Positions 10,525 to 18,825 of a stretch of 64,000 nucleotides of DNA are shown here, in pieces (the stretch's first letter is position 1; each line of letters starts with the position of its first letter). Source of the stretch: Martelella mediterranea (GTDB lineage: Bacteria; Pseudomonadota; Alphaproteobacteria; Rhizobiales; Rhizobiaceae); the NCBI RefSeq assembly GCF_021021415.1, contig NZ_JAINWJ010000008.1, positions 62,001 through 126,000 on the forward strand. The letters run 5' to 3'. A model generated the notes under the pieces. That model had not been told where the DNA came from, made no database searches, and was given only the letters and a program-made list of their open reading frames with translations. The translations under genes and the position numbers were made by a program.

Positions 10525-12909
10525 TTATTGGGACGCCAGTTCGGTCGGCCGCTCCTCCTTCCAATCGCCCTCCGCGTGATACCGCTTTGCAATCTGTCCG
10601 TCTTTCAGGGCGAACAGATGAAGCCAGCGATTGTCGAACAGTTCCTTGACTTCGGGGTGGGTATCGAGGACGCGGGCGATCGCCTCCTCCGGGGCCTCGA
10701 TCAGCACCAATAGCCTGAGGGGCGCATGCTCCAGATTTTCGCCATTGTGAAGGGTCTGCCACGGCAGGCCGGGCCGCAGGCGGCCGCCATTGCCCTCCAC
10801 CACGCCAATGCCGCCGACCACGTTGTGGATCAGCTTGTTGCCGCCGCCGAAAGTCTCCGGCGCAACCGTGGAGCCGTAATATTGCAGACTGATCCAGCTT
10901 GCGACGACCACCGGCGCGGTCAGGATCAGTTCCAGCGTCCTGAAGTCCTCATCCGCCCGCCAGTCATAGCTGTGCAGAAAGGTGCGTCCGTCAAGGCTGG
11001 CCCCGGCCGTCACATGGCGCGGCGCGGCGATGAAGGCAGCGCATCCGGCAAGGCCCCATTCGGGCCTGATCTCCGACCAGTCGGCAGCCCTGGCCGAAAT
11101 CGACTTGGCGCTGGCGCCCGGCAGGCGGATGGCCCTTTCGGCGCGCGCCTGCGCGCCCGCGCGCTGCAGCCATGCCCGCACAGGTCCCATCTCGTTCTTT
11201 GCGGACGGACAATCTGTGTCGAACACGGTGATCTCATCCGTCGTCGTATCGTGCAAGGCGGCAACAAAACGGGTGTCTTGCGGCAGGTCGATGCCGTGGC
11301 CGGGCAGGCCGGCGCGGGTCTCGTCATCGTTCAGCAGGCTGGCCAGCAGCCTTGCCGAGACCTCGCCCGAATAGCCCCCGCAAGCCCCGCAGTGATAGGC
11401 GCTCCTGTGCGGATTGTTCGTGACATTGGCGCCATGGCCGACCAGCAGAACCGTTTGGGCGTGACCGCGCGTGAGGCTCATCGCCTTCAAGACGGCGGCG
11501 GCCGTGGCGACCTTCGCCTCTGCGGTAAGTTCAGGATCCAGTTTCGGGGCAGAGCGGCAACATGCAGGCCCCTTGCCGCCCAGGCCAAGCGTGTCCTTCA
11601 CCAGCTTGCCGGCATAGAACGGTCCGGCAGCTTCCACATAGGCAAAGGACGAGACCGCCGCCTGGCGGAACCGTCCGAGAGCCCGGATCGTCCGCGCCTT
11701 GATGCGGGTGTTGTTTTCACTCTCCGCAGTGCCGTGGCCGGTCGATCGCAGCGCCGGTTTCAGCAGCACTGGAAGATGGCTTTCCTCGATATCCGAACCA
11801 TGGTCCCGGTGGGCAACCGGCAGGCCGAAAAAGCCCGCAAAGCCGATCGTCTCGATATCCGGGCTCTGGTTTTCCAGCGCCCGCCGGAAGACTTCCGAGC
11901 GCACGTCGATGCAGAACGCCGCCTGCAGCGCCGGACGGTTGCCAGCCTGCGGCTTCGCCGCGGCAAGGCTCGCGGAGAGCGCGCGCAGATATGCCCGCTC
12001 CGAAGCGTCCTGCAGGATCTCGTCGATTACCTGGTCCTGCGTGGGCGCAAGCGGCGCGGCATGCGCCGAAAGCGTTGCCTGAAAGCCTTCGGTGAGTTCC
12101 GGATACCGCTCCAGCAGCGCATCTTCCCAGATCAGCCGAATGGCCAGCAGGTCGCCCAGCGTCTCGTCGGACGCTCCGTCCTGCTCGGCGCGCCACAGCA
12201 GCCAGCGGGCATGCTGCGCCCAGCCGCCGAGGTCCATGATCAGCCGATGGAAGAGAAACTCCGCCGCCCGCGGATTGACCTTCAGCCGGCCACAGGCCCT
12301 GAGGATCGCCTGCTCCGGCGTATCGGGTGCTGCGGACACATGCGCGCAAAAGCCGGAAAGCCCGGCGATCTCCGGGGTCAGGTCGCGGCTCGCCCAGGTC
12401 CGCCAGGCAGAGAATGCGCGCTGGTTCGGCGCCGGCGACCAGGGCGCCTGTCCGCGATCAAAATAGCCTGCGGCCCACAGTCCGATCGTCTTTTCAATGA
12501 TCGCCGGCCAGTCGGTACCGGAAAGTTCGGCGGCCAGATCGGCGATCGTCGGCACGGGCCTCGGCAAGGGCCGCTCCTTGCTCGCCATATCCTTCAGTTG
12601 AGCGAGGCTGTGCGGCTTTCCGGCGGCCGGGCTCGCCTGAAGCGCGGCGAGGAGATCTTCATCGCGGATGCAGCCCGAGGCGATGTTCGCCTGGTAGGAC
12701 CGCCTTGTCTGGGTGAGACTTACGCCTGCGCACCGCGCGAGGCGCGCGGACGCCGTGGCGAAATCCTGCCCGGTCTGACCGAGAAACGGATTGACCGCAA
12801 CCGTCGCTTCCAGCGGGAAGGCCGGCGGCACGGCCCGGATCGCCCGCCTGCCCGCCTCGATAATGTCCGTCGCCTCCAGAGGGGCGCGGTGGCCGTGATC
12901 GATAAACAT
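10525..12909 (-). CDS. dabA: DabA: inorganic carbon transporter subunit (DUF2309/UPF0753)
   Basis: Large cytoplasmic or peripheral subunit of the DAB dissolved-inorganic-carbon pump, a beta-carbonic-anhydrase-like protein that captures CO2 as bicarbonate, driven by DabB. The protein is 794 aa. The expected zinc and active-site residues are all present: Cys333 and Asp335 in CIDVRSE, His492 in VGHGANV and Cys507 in YHCGACGG; the 15-residue gap between the last two equals that of Halothiobacillus DabA (His524, Cys539). The start at 12909 follows AAAGGAA, and a longer reading would overlap dabB. It lies 11 bases after the dabB stop. Confidence 0.93.
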   Translation of the reverse strand: MFIDHGHRAPLEATDIIEAGRRAIRAVPPAFPLEATVAVNPFLGQTGQDFATASARLARCAGVSLTQTRRSYQANIASGCIRDEDLLAALQASPAAGKPHSLAQLKDMASKERPLPRPVPTIADLAAELSGTDWPAIIEKTIGLWAAGYFDRGQAPWSPAPNQRAFSAWRTWASRDLTPEIAGLSGFCAHVSAAPDTPEQAILRACGRLKVNPRAAEFLFHRLIMDLGGWAQHARWLLWRAEQDGASDETLGDLLAIRLIWEDALLERYPELTEGFQATLSAHAAPLAPTQDQVIDEILQDASERAYLRALSASLAAAKPQAGNRPALQAAFCIDVRSEVFRRALENQSPDIETIGFAGFFGLPVAHRDHGSDIEESHLPVLLKPALRSTGHGTAESENNTRIKARTIRALGRFRQAAVSSFAYVEAAGPFYAGKLVKDTLGLGGKGPACCRSAPKLDPELTAEAKVATAAAVLKAMSLTRGHAQTVLLVGHGANVTNNPHRSAYHCGACGGYSGEVSARLLASLLNDDETRAGLPGHGIDLPQDTRFVAALHDTTTDEITVFDTDCPSAKNEMGPVRAWLQRAGAQARAERAIRLPGASAKSISARAADWSEIRPEWGLAGCAAFIAAPRHVTAGASLDGRTFLHSYDWRADEDFRTLELILTAPVVVASWISLQYYGSTVAPETFGGGNKLIHNVVGGIGVVEGNGGRLRPGLPWQTLHNGENLEHAPLRLLVLIEAPEEAIARVLDTHPEVKELFDNRWLHLFALKDGQIAKRYHAEGDWKEERPTELASQ

Positions 12910-12920
12910 GGAAATTCCTT

Positions 12921-14486
12921 TCACTGTCTGGATTTCGCCTGCCGATAGCCGCCGATGAAGCGGTCGAGCAGCGCGTTGAGATAAAGGCCGTTCGCGATGT
13001 GGACCCTGAGCCCTGCCGTAGACGGGTGGTGCGCCCAGAGCGGGAACAGAGCCTGGGCAAAGGCGACAAGGCCGAAGGACACAACGGCCAGCACGATCAA
13101 CGCCCATTCAAGCGGGCCCGCGACCGGCGCATGCGGCAGGCTTGCGCCCCACATCAGCTTTGCGATCTGCTGGAAGGTGAAATAGGCAAGCGCGACGAAC
13201 AGCGCCGAAAGCGACGTGCGCCATGTCAGTTCCGCGGGCGCGGCGTCGGCCAGCCCCTGCGCCACCAGATAGGCGACGCCGAAGATCAGCATCGCGCCGA
13301 TTGCGAGCGCCTGCGGCGTTTTCGGGCCCGCAGCCAGCGAGAAGACGACGGACACAAGACCGTAGAGGACCAGCGCGATGGCAAAGGATCGCAGGACGTT
13401 GGCAACGCCCGGGATGGCGATCGGGCCCGGCCGGCGCAGATTGGCGACCGCCGCGATGGCCCCGCCCGACGACAGGAAGGCATGGGCCTTGTAGAGCGAG
13501 TGGGCGACAATATGCAAAAGCGCCAGCGGCCACAGGCCGAGACCGCATTGCAGCAGCATGAAGCCCATCTGCGAGATCGTCGACCAGGCGAGCGCCGTCT
13601 TGACCGCGCTCTGCGTCAACATCACCACCGCGCCGAAAAGTGCGGTCAACCCGCCAAGGGCAACGACGACGCCCATCGCGCCGGGGCTCGCCTGCACGAG
13701 ATCGGCCGTCCGGATCAGCAGGAACCCGCCCGCATTGATGATGCCGGCGTGAAGCAGGGCGGAAACCGGCGTCGGCGCCTCCATGACCTCGGTCAGCCAG
13801 CCGTGCAGCGGGAAGGTTGCAGCCTTCAGGGCTGCCGCCAGCACGAGGCAACCGACGGCCAGAGGCCCGGTGAATGACAAATGCGGTCCGACGGCCTGAA
13901 ACAACGCGCCGAGTTCGACCGTCCCCATGCCGGCAAAGAACAGGGCGGCGGCGCAGAAAAGCGCCACATCGCCGGCATGCCAGACGAGCGCGAATTTCGC
14001 CGCGGCCCGCCTGGCGGCAGGACGCTCCGGATAGAACAGCAGCAGCCTCTTCAGGCAGATGCCGATGGCGACGAAACCGAGGAAAAGCAGCGTCAGGCTT
14101 CCGGACTGGACAACGATCTGAACCGCGGCCAGAGCGGCCAGCATAAGGCCGTGAAACCGGCCCTCCCGCGCTTCGCCGTCGAGATAGCGGCGGGAATAAC
14201 GCATCACCACCCAGCCGATGAAGGCCACCAGCAGCGTCATCGTCACGCTGACGGGATCGAGCCGGACGGCAAGCGTGAACGGGCCCTTGAAAAGGCTCGC
14301 CGTGGCGGGGCCGGAGAACAGAAGCTGCGCCAGGCCGGCCAGGGCGAAACCGAAAGCTGCGAGCGCGCTTGCCTCGGCGATCATGGGATACCGTCCCGGG
14401 CGGCGGCCGGGACGGACGATCGAGATGGCGGCGGCGGCCAGCAAGACGATCGGCGCCAGGAGCGGCCAGAAAACGAGATGCGACAT
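12921..14486 (-). CDS. dabB: DabB: proton-conducting membrane partner of DabA (NuoL/MrpA-like)
   Basis: Polytopic inner-membrane protein of 521 aa of the complex-I antiporter-like family. The most conserved block is FPLHGWLTEVMEAPTPVSAL followed by LLHAGIINAGGFLLIR, with Lys and His residues placed for a proton path; the later QSAVKTALAWSTISQMG stretch is also typical. With DabA it forms the two-component DAB inorganic-carbon pump rather than a respiratory subunit, because no other nuo or mrp genes are nearby. The ATG at 14486 follows GTGAGG. The 107-base gap to the divergent LysR gene must hold the promoter. Confidence 0.92.
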   Translation of the reverse strand: MSHLVFWPLLAPIVLLAAAAISIVRPGRRPGRYPMIAEASALAAFGFALAGLAQLLFSGPATASLFKGPFTLAVRLDPVSVTMTLLVAFIGWVVMRYSRRYLDGEAREGRFHGLMLAALAAVQIVVQSGSLTLLFLGFVAIGICLKRLLLFYPERPAARRAAAKFALVWHAGDVALFCAAALFFAGMGTVELGALFQAVGPHLSFTGPLAVGCLVLAAALKAATFPLHGWLTEVMEAPTPVSALLHAGIINAGGFLLIRTADLVQASPGAMGVVVALGGLTALFGAVVMLTQSAVKTALAWSTISQMGFMLLQCGLGLWPLALLHIVAHSLYKAHAFLSSGGAIAAVANLRRPGPIAIPGVANVLRSFAIALVLYGLVSVVFSLAAGPKTPQALAIGAMLIFGVAYLVAQGLADAAPAELTWRTSLSALFVALAYFTFQQIAKLMWGASLPHAPVAGPLEWALIVLAVVSFGLVAFAQALFPLWAHHPSTAGLRVHIANGLYLNALLDRFIGGYRQAKSRQ

Positions 14487-14593
14487 GGAAACCTCACGGG
14501 CGATTGAACATGCCGCCGATATAGCGCCTCGCTTTCATTGAAAAAATTACATATATTCTTCGAAAACGTTCTGTTTTATGAAAGTGAAAGGCG

Positions 14594-15481
14594 TTGAACC
14601 TCCACCACCTGAGACTGTTCCGGGCTGTCGCCCGGGATGGCACGCTGACCGGGGCGGCACGGGCCCTGAACCTCTCGCAATCGGCCCTGTCATCACAGAT
14701 CAGGACGCTGGAAGCGGCTCTCGGTCATGACCTTTTCGAACGGCGCGGCCGGGGGCTTGTGTTGACCGAGGCCGGCCGGATCGCGCTGGATCATGCCGAA
14801 GCGATCTTCCGGGCGGCGGAAGATCTGACGGCCACGCTGAGGAATGCGGGAACGGCGCGCCGGGCCTTGCGCGTCGGCGCGCTGGCAACGCTTTCCAGAA
14901 ACTTCCAGATCGGGTTCATCGACCCCCTGATCGGCCGCTCCGATGTCGAGGTGGTGCTACGCTCAGGCGCTCAGCCGGAGCTGTTACGCGCGCTCGAAGC
15001 GCTGTCGATCGATGTGGTGCTGACAAATCTCGTGCCGGCGCGCGATGCATCCAGCCCCTATCTGGTGCACGCCCTGTCGGCGCAACCGGTCAGCCTGATT
15101 GGGCCTCCGACAGCGTCCGAACTCGTGGGGCGGCCGTTACCGGAGCTCCTGTCTGCGCATCCCCTGATCCTGCCAACGCCGGAATCGGCGCTGCGTGCCT
15201 CCTTCGATGCGTTGGTGGAGCAACGTGGCATTTCCACGCGCATTGCCGCCGAAGCCGATGACATGGCCATGCTGCGCCTGCTGGCCCGCGCCAATGCCGG
15301 TCTTGCGGTCATCCCGCCGATTGTCGTGAGAGACGAACTCGCCTCGGGCCGTCTCATCGAACTCGGCAGGCTGGAGGGCCTCAGGGAAGAATTCTTCGCC
15401 ATCACCCTGCATCGCCGTTTTCCGAACCCGCTGGTTGCCGAGTTGCTGAGCGCCTATGAGGCTCGTGGCGCTTCAAATTGA
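14594..15481 (+). CDS. LysR-family regulator divergent from dabBA
   Basis: LysR-type regulator of 295 aa with an N-terminal winged helix (NLHHLRLFRAVARDGTLTGA then LNLSQSALSSQIRTLE) and a C-terminal LysR substrate-binding domain from about residue 90. The start is probably TTG at 14594, because the family normally begins almost exactly at this residue and no in-frame ATG or GTG lies nearby; a weak AAAGG lies a few bases upstream. Divergence from dabB suggests it controls the carbon pump, like CbbR/CcmR-type regulators that sense low inorganic carbon. The effector is not known. Confidence 0.85.
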   Translation: MNLHHLRLFRAVARDGTLTGAARALNLSQSALSSQIRTLEAALGHDLFERRGRGLVLTEAGRIALDHAEAIFRAAEDLTATLRNAGTARRALRVGALATLSRNFQIGFIDPLIGRSDVEVVLRSGAQPELLRALEALSIDVVLTNLVPARDASSPYLVHALSAQPVSLIGPPTASELVGRPLPELLSAHPLILPTPESALRASFDALVEQRGISTRIAAEADDMAMLRLLARANAGLAVIPPIVVRDELASGRLIELGRLEGLREEFFAITLHRRFPNPLVAELLSAYEARGASN

Positions 15482-15834
15482 CGGCTCCGGAACAAGCTGT
15501 CCTCGATAGAGGAAAGGTCAGCCAGCGGCAGGCCTGCCGCTGCGGAAGGCGGCCGCTATTCCTGCGATTGCGCCGAAAGAAGGCCCTGCCCCTTCGCCAG
15601 CACTTTGCTATAGGTCAGCAGATCACCGAAATCCGGAATGACTTCGCCAGCCCTCCATGGCGATGCCGGTTTCCATTCTGTCGCGTGCAACGGGATTCGG
15701 ACCGGTGTCACAGCCCCTACCCTCTCCGTCATAAGGCGAGGCGGCAAGGCGGCTTTCAAATCCGTCTTGCCGCCCTGCGGCTGCAGGGGCGAAGCATCGC
15801 CCGCCCCTTCAATAACCTATGTGTGACCCGGCGA
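15482..15834. other. Intergenic stretch between convergent genes
   Basis: The gap separates the 3' ends of the LysR gene and the DoxX/DUF305 gene. A minus-strand frame at 15556-15759 (67 codons) is open, but I recognise no family in it and its first codons fall inside the strong hairpin at 15740-15774, so I do not call it a gene. A decayed gene remnant is possible. Apart from the hairpin I see no regulatory feature. Confidence 0.4.
15740..15774. terminator. GC-rich stem-loop, possible terminator after the DUF305 gene
   Basis: GGCGGCAAGGCGG and CCGTCTTGCCGCC form a 13-bp stem with one G-T wobble and a 9-base loop. It starts about 60 bases after the stop of the minus-strand gene ending at 15835. 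No T-run follows on either strand, so it is a weak or Rho-assisted terminator at best. Confidence 0.4.
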
Positions 15835-17292
15835 TCACTCGCTTTCAATACCGCGCTGACGGAGCCATGCACGCATGGCCTCGATCTCCTTCTGCTGCTC
15901 GGCGATGATATGCTGCGCCAGCGCCATATTGGTGCGATCCGACCCGGCGGCAAGCTGGATGCGGGCCATGTCGATTGCGCCCTGGTGATGCGGGATCATG
16001 CCGAGCACGAAGGCCACGTCGGGATTGTCGTGACGCAGACCTTCCATCATCTCTTCATGCATGCCCATCATCGACTGTTCATAGGCTTCGGTCACCGTCA
16101 GCGTGCCGGCATCCGGGGCTTCTGCTCCCTGCCCGTTATTGTCGCCGCTCATACCGGGGGAAGCGATCGGCCCATGCGGGTACTCAAGCGAGAAGGTGTG
16201 GGTGGCCATCTCGGTCTGCTCGGTGCGCAACTCGGCCATGGTCTGGGCGTCCGGACCAAAGAAGGCGGCATGAAGGCCCCAATAGGCGGTCGCAAAGATC
16301 ACCAGCGCCGAGGCAAGGCCGAGCGGCACGCCGACAAGCGAGCGCCGGATCCAGCCCCAGAAATGCAGCTCCCTTGTATGGTCGACCGCGATGGCGACGA
16401 TAATGGCCATGATCAGCGCATGGCCGATCAGGTCGATCCGGCCGAAGGGATAAACGGCGGCATTGAAGATCACGAAAAGCGCGATTGCCGAAAGCCTGCG
16501 GATGAGCGGCGTCGCCAGCAGGCCGAAGCCCATGGTGAATTCGGCGACACCCGCCATCGGGATGAACATGTCGCGCGGGATGCCGAATGTCAGGAAGGGC
16601 TTTTCGACCACCAGCGGATAGAACCATTCCGGATAGGCGAATTTTTCAAGACTCGACCACATCAGCGCGATGGCGACGCCCCAACGCAGCAGTTCGAAGC
16701 GATGCTTGCGCCATTCCGGGCGGTTGGAGCTTTCAAGCACCAGATAGCCCGCGACCGCAACGCCAAGCGCCAGATAGTCGAGCAGATGGAAAAACTCGTA
16801 ATCGCGCAGCGCCAGAACCCACAGGAAGATGATGCCGGCTGCAGACAGCGGCATGGTCTTGCGCGACACGATGCCGGCGGCGATCAGAAGCTGCAGCCAA
16901 CTGACCCATTCGGCGGGCGTCTGCAGGTCGGGCGTCAGGTAAATGCCGCCGACCGCGAAGATCGCCACGAAAAACCCGGCAACGACGATGCGCATAAAGG
17001 TGTCAAGATGTCGCCACAGCGGATCGGTCACCCGGTCCATCGCGTCCAGCGTGGCGGTACCGGCCGTGCTGCGCTCGATCAGTCGTGCGGCGATGAAGAA
17101 GACCAGAACCAGGACGATGCCGGTCCAGAAATACGGATCACTCAGCGTGCGCGTGAGCGGCGCAGGCGCGGCGTCGACGATATAGGGCGCAAACCACTTC
17201 ACATGGGCGGAGGCCGAGATCGGGGCCAGGGCGGCCCCTAAGCCGAGGAACCCGGCGAGGGCACGGTTCGTTCGTTGGTTGAGGGAAAACAT
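15835..17292 (-). CDS. DoxX-like membrane protein fused to a C-terminal DUF305 domain
   Basis: Membrane protein of 485 aa. A cleavable-looking signal (ALAPISASA then HVKWFAPY) is followed by about nine or ten hydrophobic segments with a DoxX-like core (RWGVAIALMWSSLEKFAYPE, GVAEFTMGFGLLATPLIRR). A polar linker follows, then a C-terminal DUF305 domain from about residue 400 with MMGMHEEMMEGL and the metal-ligand motif MIPHHQGAIDMA. The start at 17292 follows AAGGAGG. It lies 16 bases after the NsrR-like gene, so it is probably repressed with it. DUF305 domains are often linked to metal, especially copper, handling; the exact role here is unknown. Redox or metal homeostasis during nitrosative stress is my inference. 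Confidence 0.8.
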   Translation of the reverse strand: MFSLNQRTNRALAGFLGLGAALAPISASAHVKWFAPYIVDAAPAPLTRTLSDPYFWTGIVLVLVFFIAARLIERSTAGTATLDAMDRVTDPLWRHLDTFMRIVVAGFFVAIFAVGGIYLTPDLQTPAEWVSWLQLLIAAGIVSRKTMPLSAAGIIFLWVLALRDYEFFHLLDYLALGVAVAGYLVLESSNRPEWRKHRFELLRWGVAIALMWSSLEKFAYPEWFYPLVVEKPFLTFGIPRDMFIPMAGVAEFTMGFGLLATPLIRRLSAIALFVIFNAAVYPFGRIDLIGHALIMAIIVAIAVDHTRELHFWGWIRRSLVGVPLGLASALVIFATAYWGLHAAFFGPDAQTMAELRTEQTEMATHTFSLEYPHGPIASPGMSGDNNGQGAEAPDAGTLTVTEAYEQSMMGMHEEMMEGLRHDNPDVAFVLGMIPHHQGAIDMARIQLAAGSDRTNMALAQHIIAEQQKEIEAMRAWLRQRGIESE

Positions 17293-17308
17293 GAGGTGCC
17301 TCCTTTGG

Positions 17309-17728
17309 TCAGGCAATTGCCGGCTTTTCTGCCGGCAGGGCAATGTCGGCGAGTGTCTTACGATCACACTCGGCCAGAAAGGCTGCTTCAGCAGCAGCAA
17401 GTGTATATTTGAGGCGACAGACCGGCGTGACGCTGCAATCGCCGACCGGTGAAAAGCACTCGACGAGGGACTGCCCCTCCTCGAGAAGCCGAATGATCTC
17501 GCCAAGCCCGATCTCGGCAGCAGGACGCGCAAGGATCGCTCCGCCGCCCGCCCCTCTGCGGGTATCGACAATGCCGTGATGGGCAAGCCGCTGCATGATC
17601 TTGTTGAGGTGATTGCGGGAGACCTTGAACTCCTCGGCGATCTCCGCCGTCGAGAACACCCGTTCGGGATCGCTCGCAATCCGCATCAGGGCCCGAAGCC
17701 CGTAGTCCGTGAAACTCGTCAGACGCAT
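17309..17728 (-). CDS. nsrR: NsrR-like Rrf2-family nitric-oxide-sensing regulator
   Basis: Small Rrf2-family repressor of 139 aa. The start MRLTSFTDYGLRALMRIA, the helix-turn-helix around FSTAEIAEEFKVSRNHLNK and the wing DTRRGAGGGAILA are characteristic. Three cysteines, Cys91, Cys98 and Cys104, lie where NsrR proteins carry their iron-sulphur cluster ligands. Other Rrf2 members such as IscR have a different pattern and a longer C-terminus. NsrR releases DNA when its cluster reacts with NO. The large palindrome directly upstream is the probable autoregulatory site, and the downstream DoxX/DUF305 gene is the likely co-transcribed target. Confidence 0.85.
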   Translation of the reverse strand: MRLTSFTDYGLRALMRIASDPERVFSTAEIAEEFKVSRNHLNKIMQRLAHHGIVDTRRGAGGGAILARPAAEIGLGEIIRLLEEGQSLVECFSPVGDCSVTPVCRLKYTLAAAEAAFLAECDRKTLADIALPAEKPAIA

Positions 17729-17736
17729 GACCCGTC

Positions 17737-17777
17737 ATAACCTTTAATTGGCATTTAAAATACCAATTAAAGGTTAT
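17737..17777. promoter_or_regulatory. NsrR-type palindromic operator
   Basis: Two perfectly inverted 15-base arms (ATAACCTTTAATTGG and its complement) flank the 11-base AT-rich centre CATTTAAAATA. The inner part, GGCATTTAAAATACC, closely resembles known NsrR sites with the core GCATTTAAAATRC. It ends nine bases before the nsrR start codon and covers the ribosome-binding region, which suggests autorepression. Confidence 0.75.
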
Positions 17778-17955
17778 TTTGCTTGGTGGCAACAAGGCGC
17801 TGCAGCAGTTCTGCTATGTGTCTTAGACATGCCTCTCCAAGGAAATGGAAATGCCCCGAGCAGTCTCTGCCCGACACGCTTTGCTAAACGGGCAAGGCAT
17901 CTGATGATAGCGATAGCGCATCCCGATAAAAGCCTTGGTCCGCCGTTCACCTGCC

Positions 17956-18825
17956 TCAATCACGAGCGGCCAAGCGCAGACGAGCCGCGAATTGCTCCGC
18001 CCGCTCCAGGGCCTCTGAGTTGACGCCGTGAACAAAGCCGCGATCGGACAGATGCCGCACTAGACGGCCGCTGGCGAGATTGCCGGCGGCGCCGGGCGCA
18101 TAGGGACACCCGCCGAGCCCGCCGGCGGCGCTGTCGAAGACGCGGATGCCGCCGGCAAGCGCGATATCGATATTGGCAAGCGCCATCCCCGAAGTGTCGT
18201 GGAAATGGCAGGCGAGCCGCTCTGCCACAACCGATTTCATTACCGTCGAGAGCATGCGGTCGGTCCGCGCGGGCGTTGCCCGGCCAATCGTATCGGCGAC
18301 CGCCACTTCGCTGCAGCCGATTTCAAGTAGCCGTTCGCAAACATCGCGGACCGCTTCGGGCGCGACCGCCCCTTCATAAGGACAATCGACGGCGCAGGAG
18401 ACATAGCCCCGCACCGGCAGGCCGTGCTGCCCGGCCAGCGCAAGGACGGGCCGGAAACGCGCGATGCTCTCGGCGATCGTGCAATTGGTGTTCTTCTCGG
18501 CGAAAGTCTCCGAGGCGCTGGCAAAGACCGCTAGCTCCTGAGCGCCGGCGGCAATCGCCGCAACTGCGCCTTTCTCGTTGGGAACCAGCGCTGACAGCAA
18601 CAGACCGGGGCGTCTTTGCGCCCCGCGCATGACGGCATCGTGATCAGCCATCTGCGGCACCCATTTCGGCGAGACGAACGCCGTCGCCTCAATGCGGGAA
18701 AAGCCCGCCTCGGACAGCATGCGGATCAGCGCAAGCTTGTCCCGCGTCGATATCTTCGCCTTTTCATTTTGCAGTCCGTCGCGCGGCCCGACCTCGACGA
18801 TGGTAACCTTGCGGCTTTCTTCCAT
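17956..18825 (-). CDS. mvaB: Hydroxymethylglutaryl-CoA lyase
   Basis: Cleaves HMG-CoA to acetoacetate and acetyl-CoA in the cytoplasm. The 289-aa TIM-barrel protein has the expected residues: Arg15-Asp16 in VGPRDGLQNE, His207 and His209 in CHFHDTSGMA and the loop cysteine Cys240 in GLGGCPYAPG. This is the HMGL-like branch, distinct from isopropylmalate or homocitrate synthase. It is last in the operon, its ATG overlapping the ATPase stop by one base. With the reductase at the head of the same operon it completes mevalonate breakdown. A lyase for leucine degradation is the alternative, but no leucine-pathway carboxylase genes lie here. Confidence 0.9.
   Translation of the reverse strand: MEESRKVTIVEVGPRDGLQNEKAKISTRDKLALIRMLSEAGFSRIEATAFVSPKWVPQMADHDAVMRGAQRRPGLLLSALVPNEKGAVAAIAAGAQELAVFASASETFAEKNTNCTIAESIARFRPVLALAGQHGLPVRGYVSCAVDCPYEGAVAPEAVRDVCERLLEIGCSEVAVADTIGRATPARTDRMLSTVMKSVVAERLACHFHDTSGMALANIDIALAGGIRVFDSAAGGLGGCPYAPGAAGNLASGRLVRHLSDRGFVHGVNSEALERAEQFAARLRLAARD

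Noticed and set aside
10726-12948. A plus-strand frame of 740 codons antisense to dabA
   Set aside because: It is a GC-rich mirror of the dabA reading frame, has no family pattern, and dabA on the other strand carries all catalytic motifs.
15556-15759. A 67-codon minus-strand frame between the LysR and DUF305 genes
   Set aside because: No recognised family, no clear ribosome site, and the start lies inside a strong hairpin.
15478-17241. A plus-strand frame of 587 codons antisense to the DoxX/DUF305 gene
   Set aside because: Its composition is rich in Arg, Gln and His with no hydrophobic core or motif, as expected of an antisense shadow.
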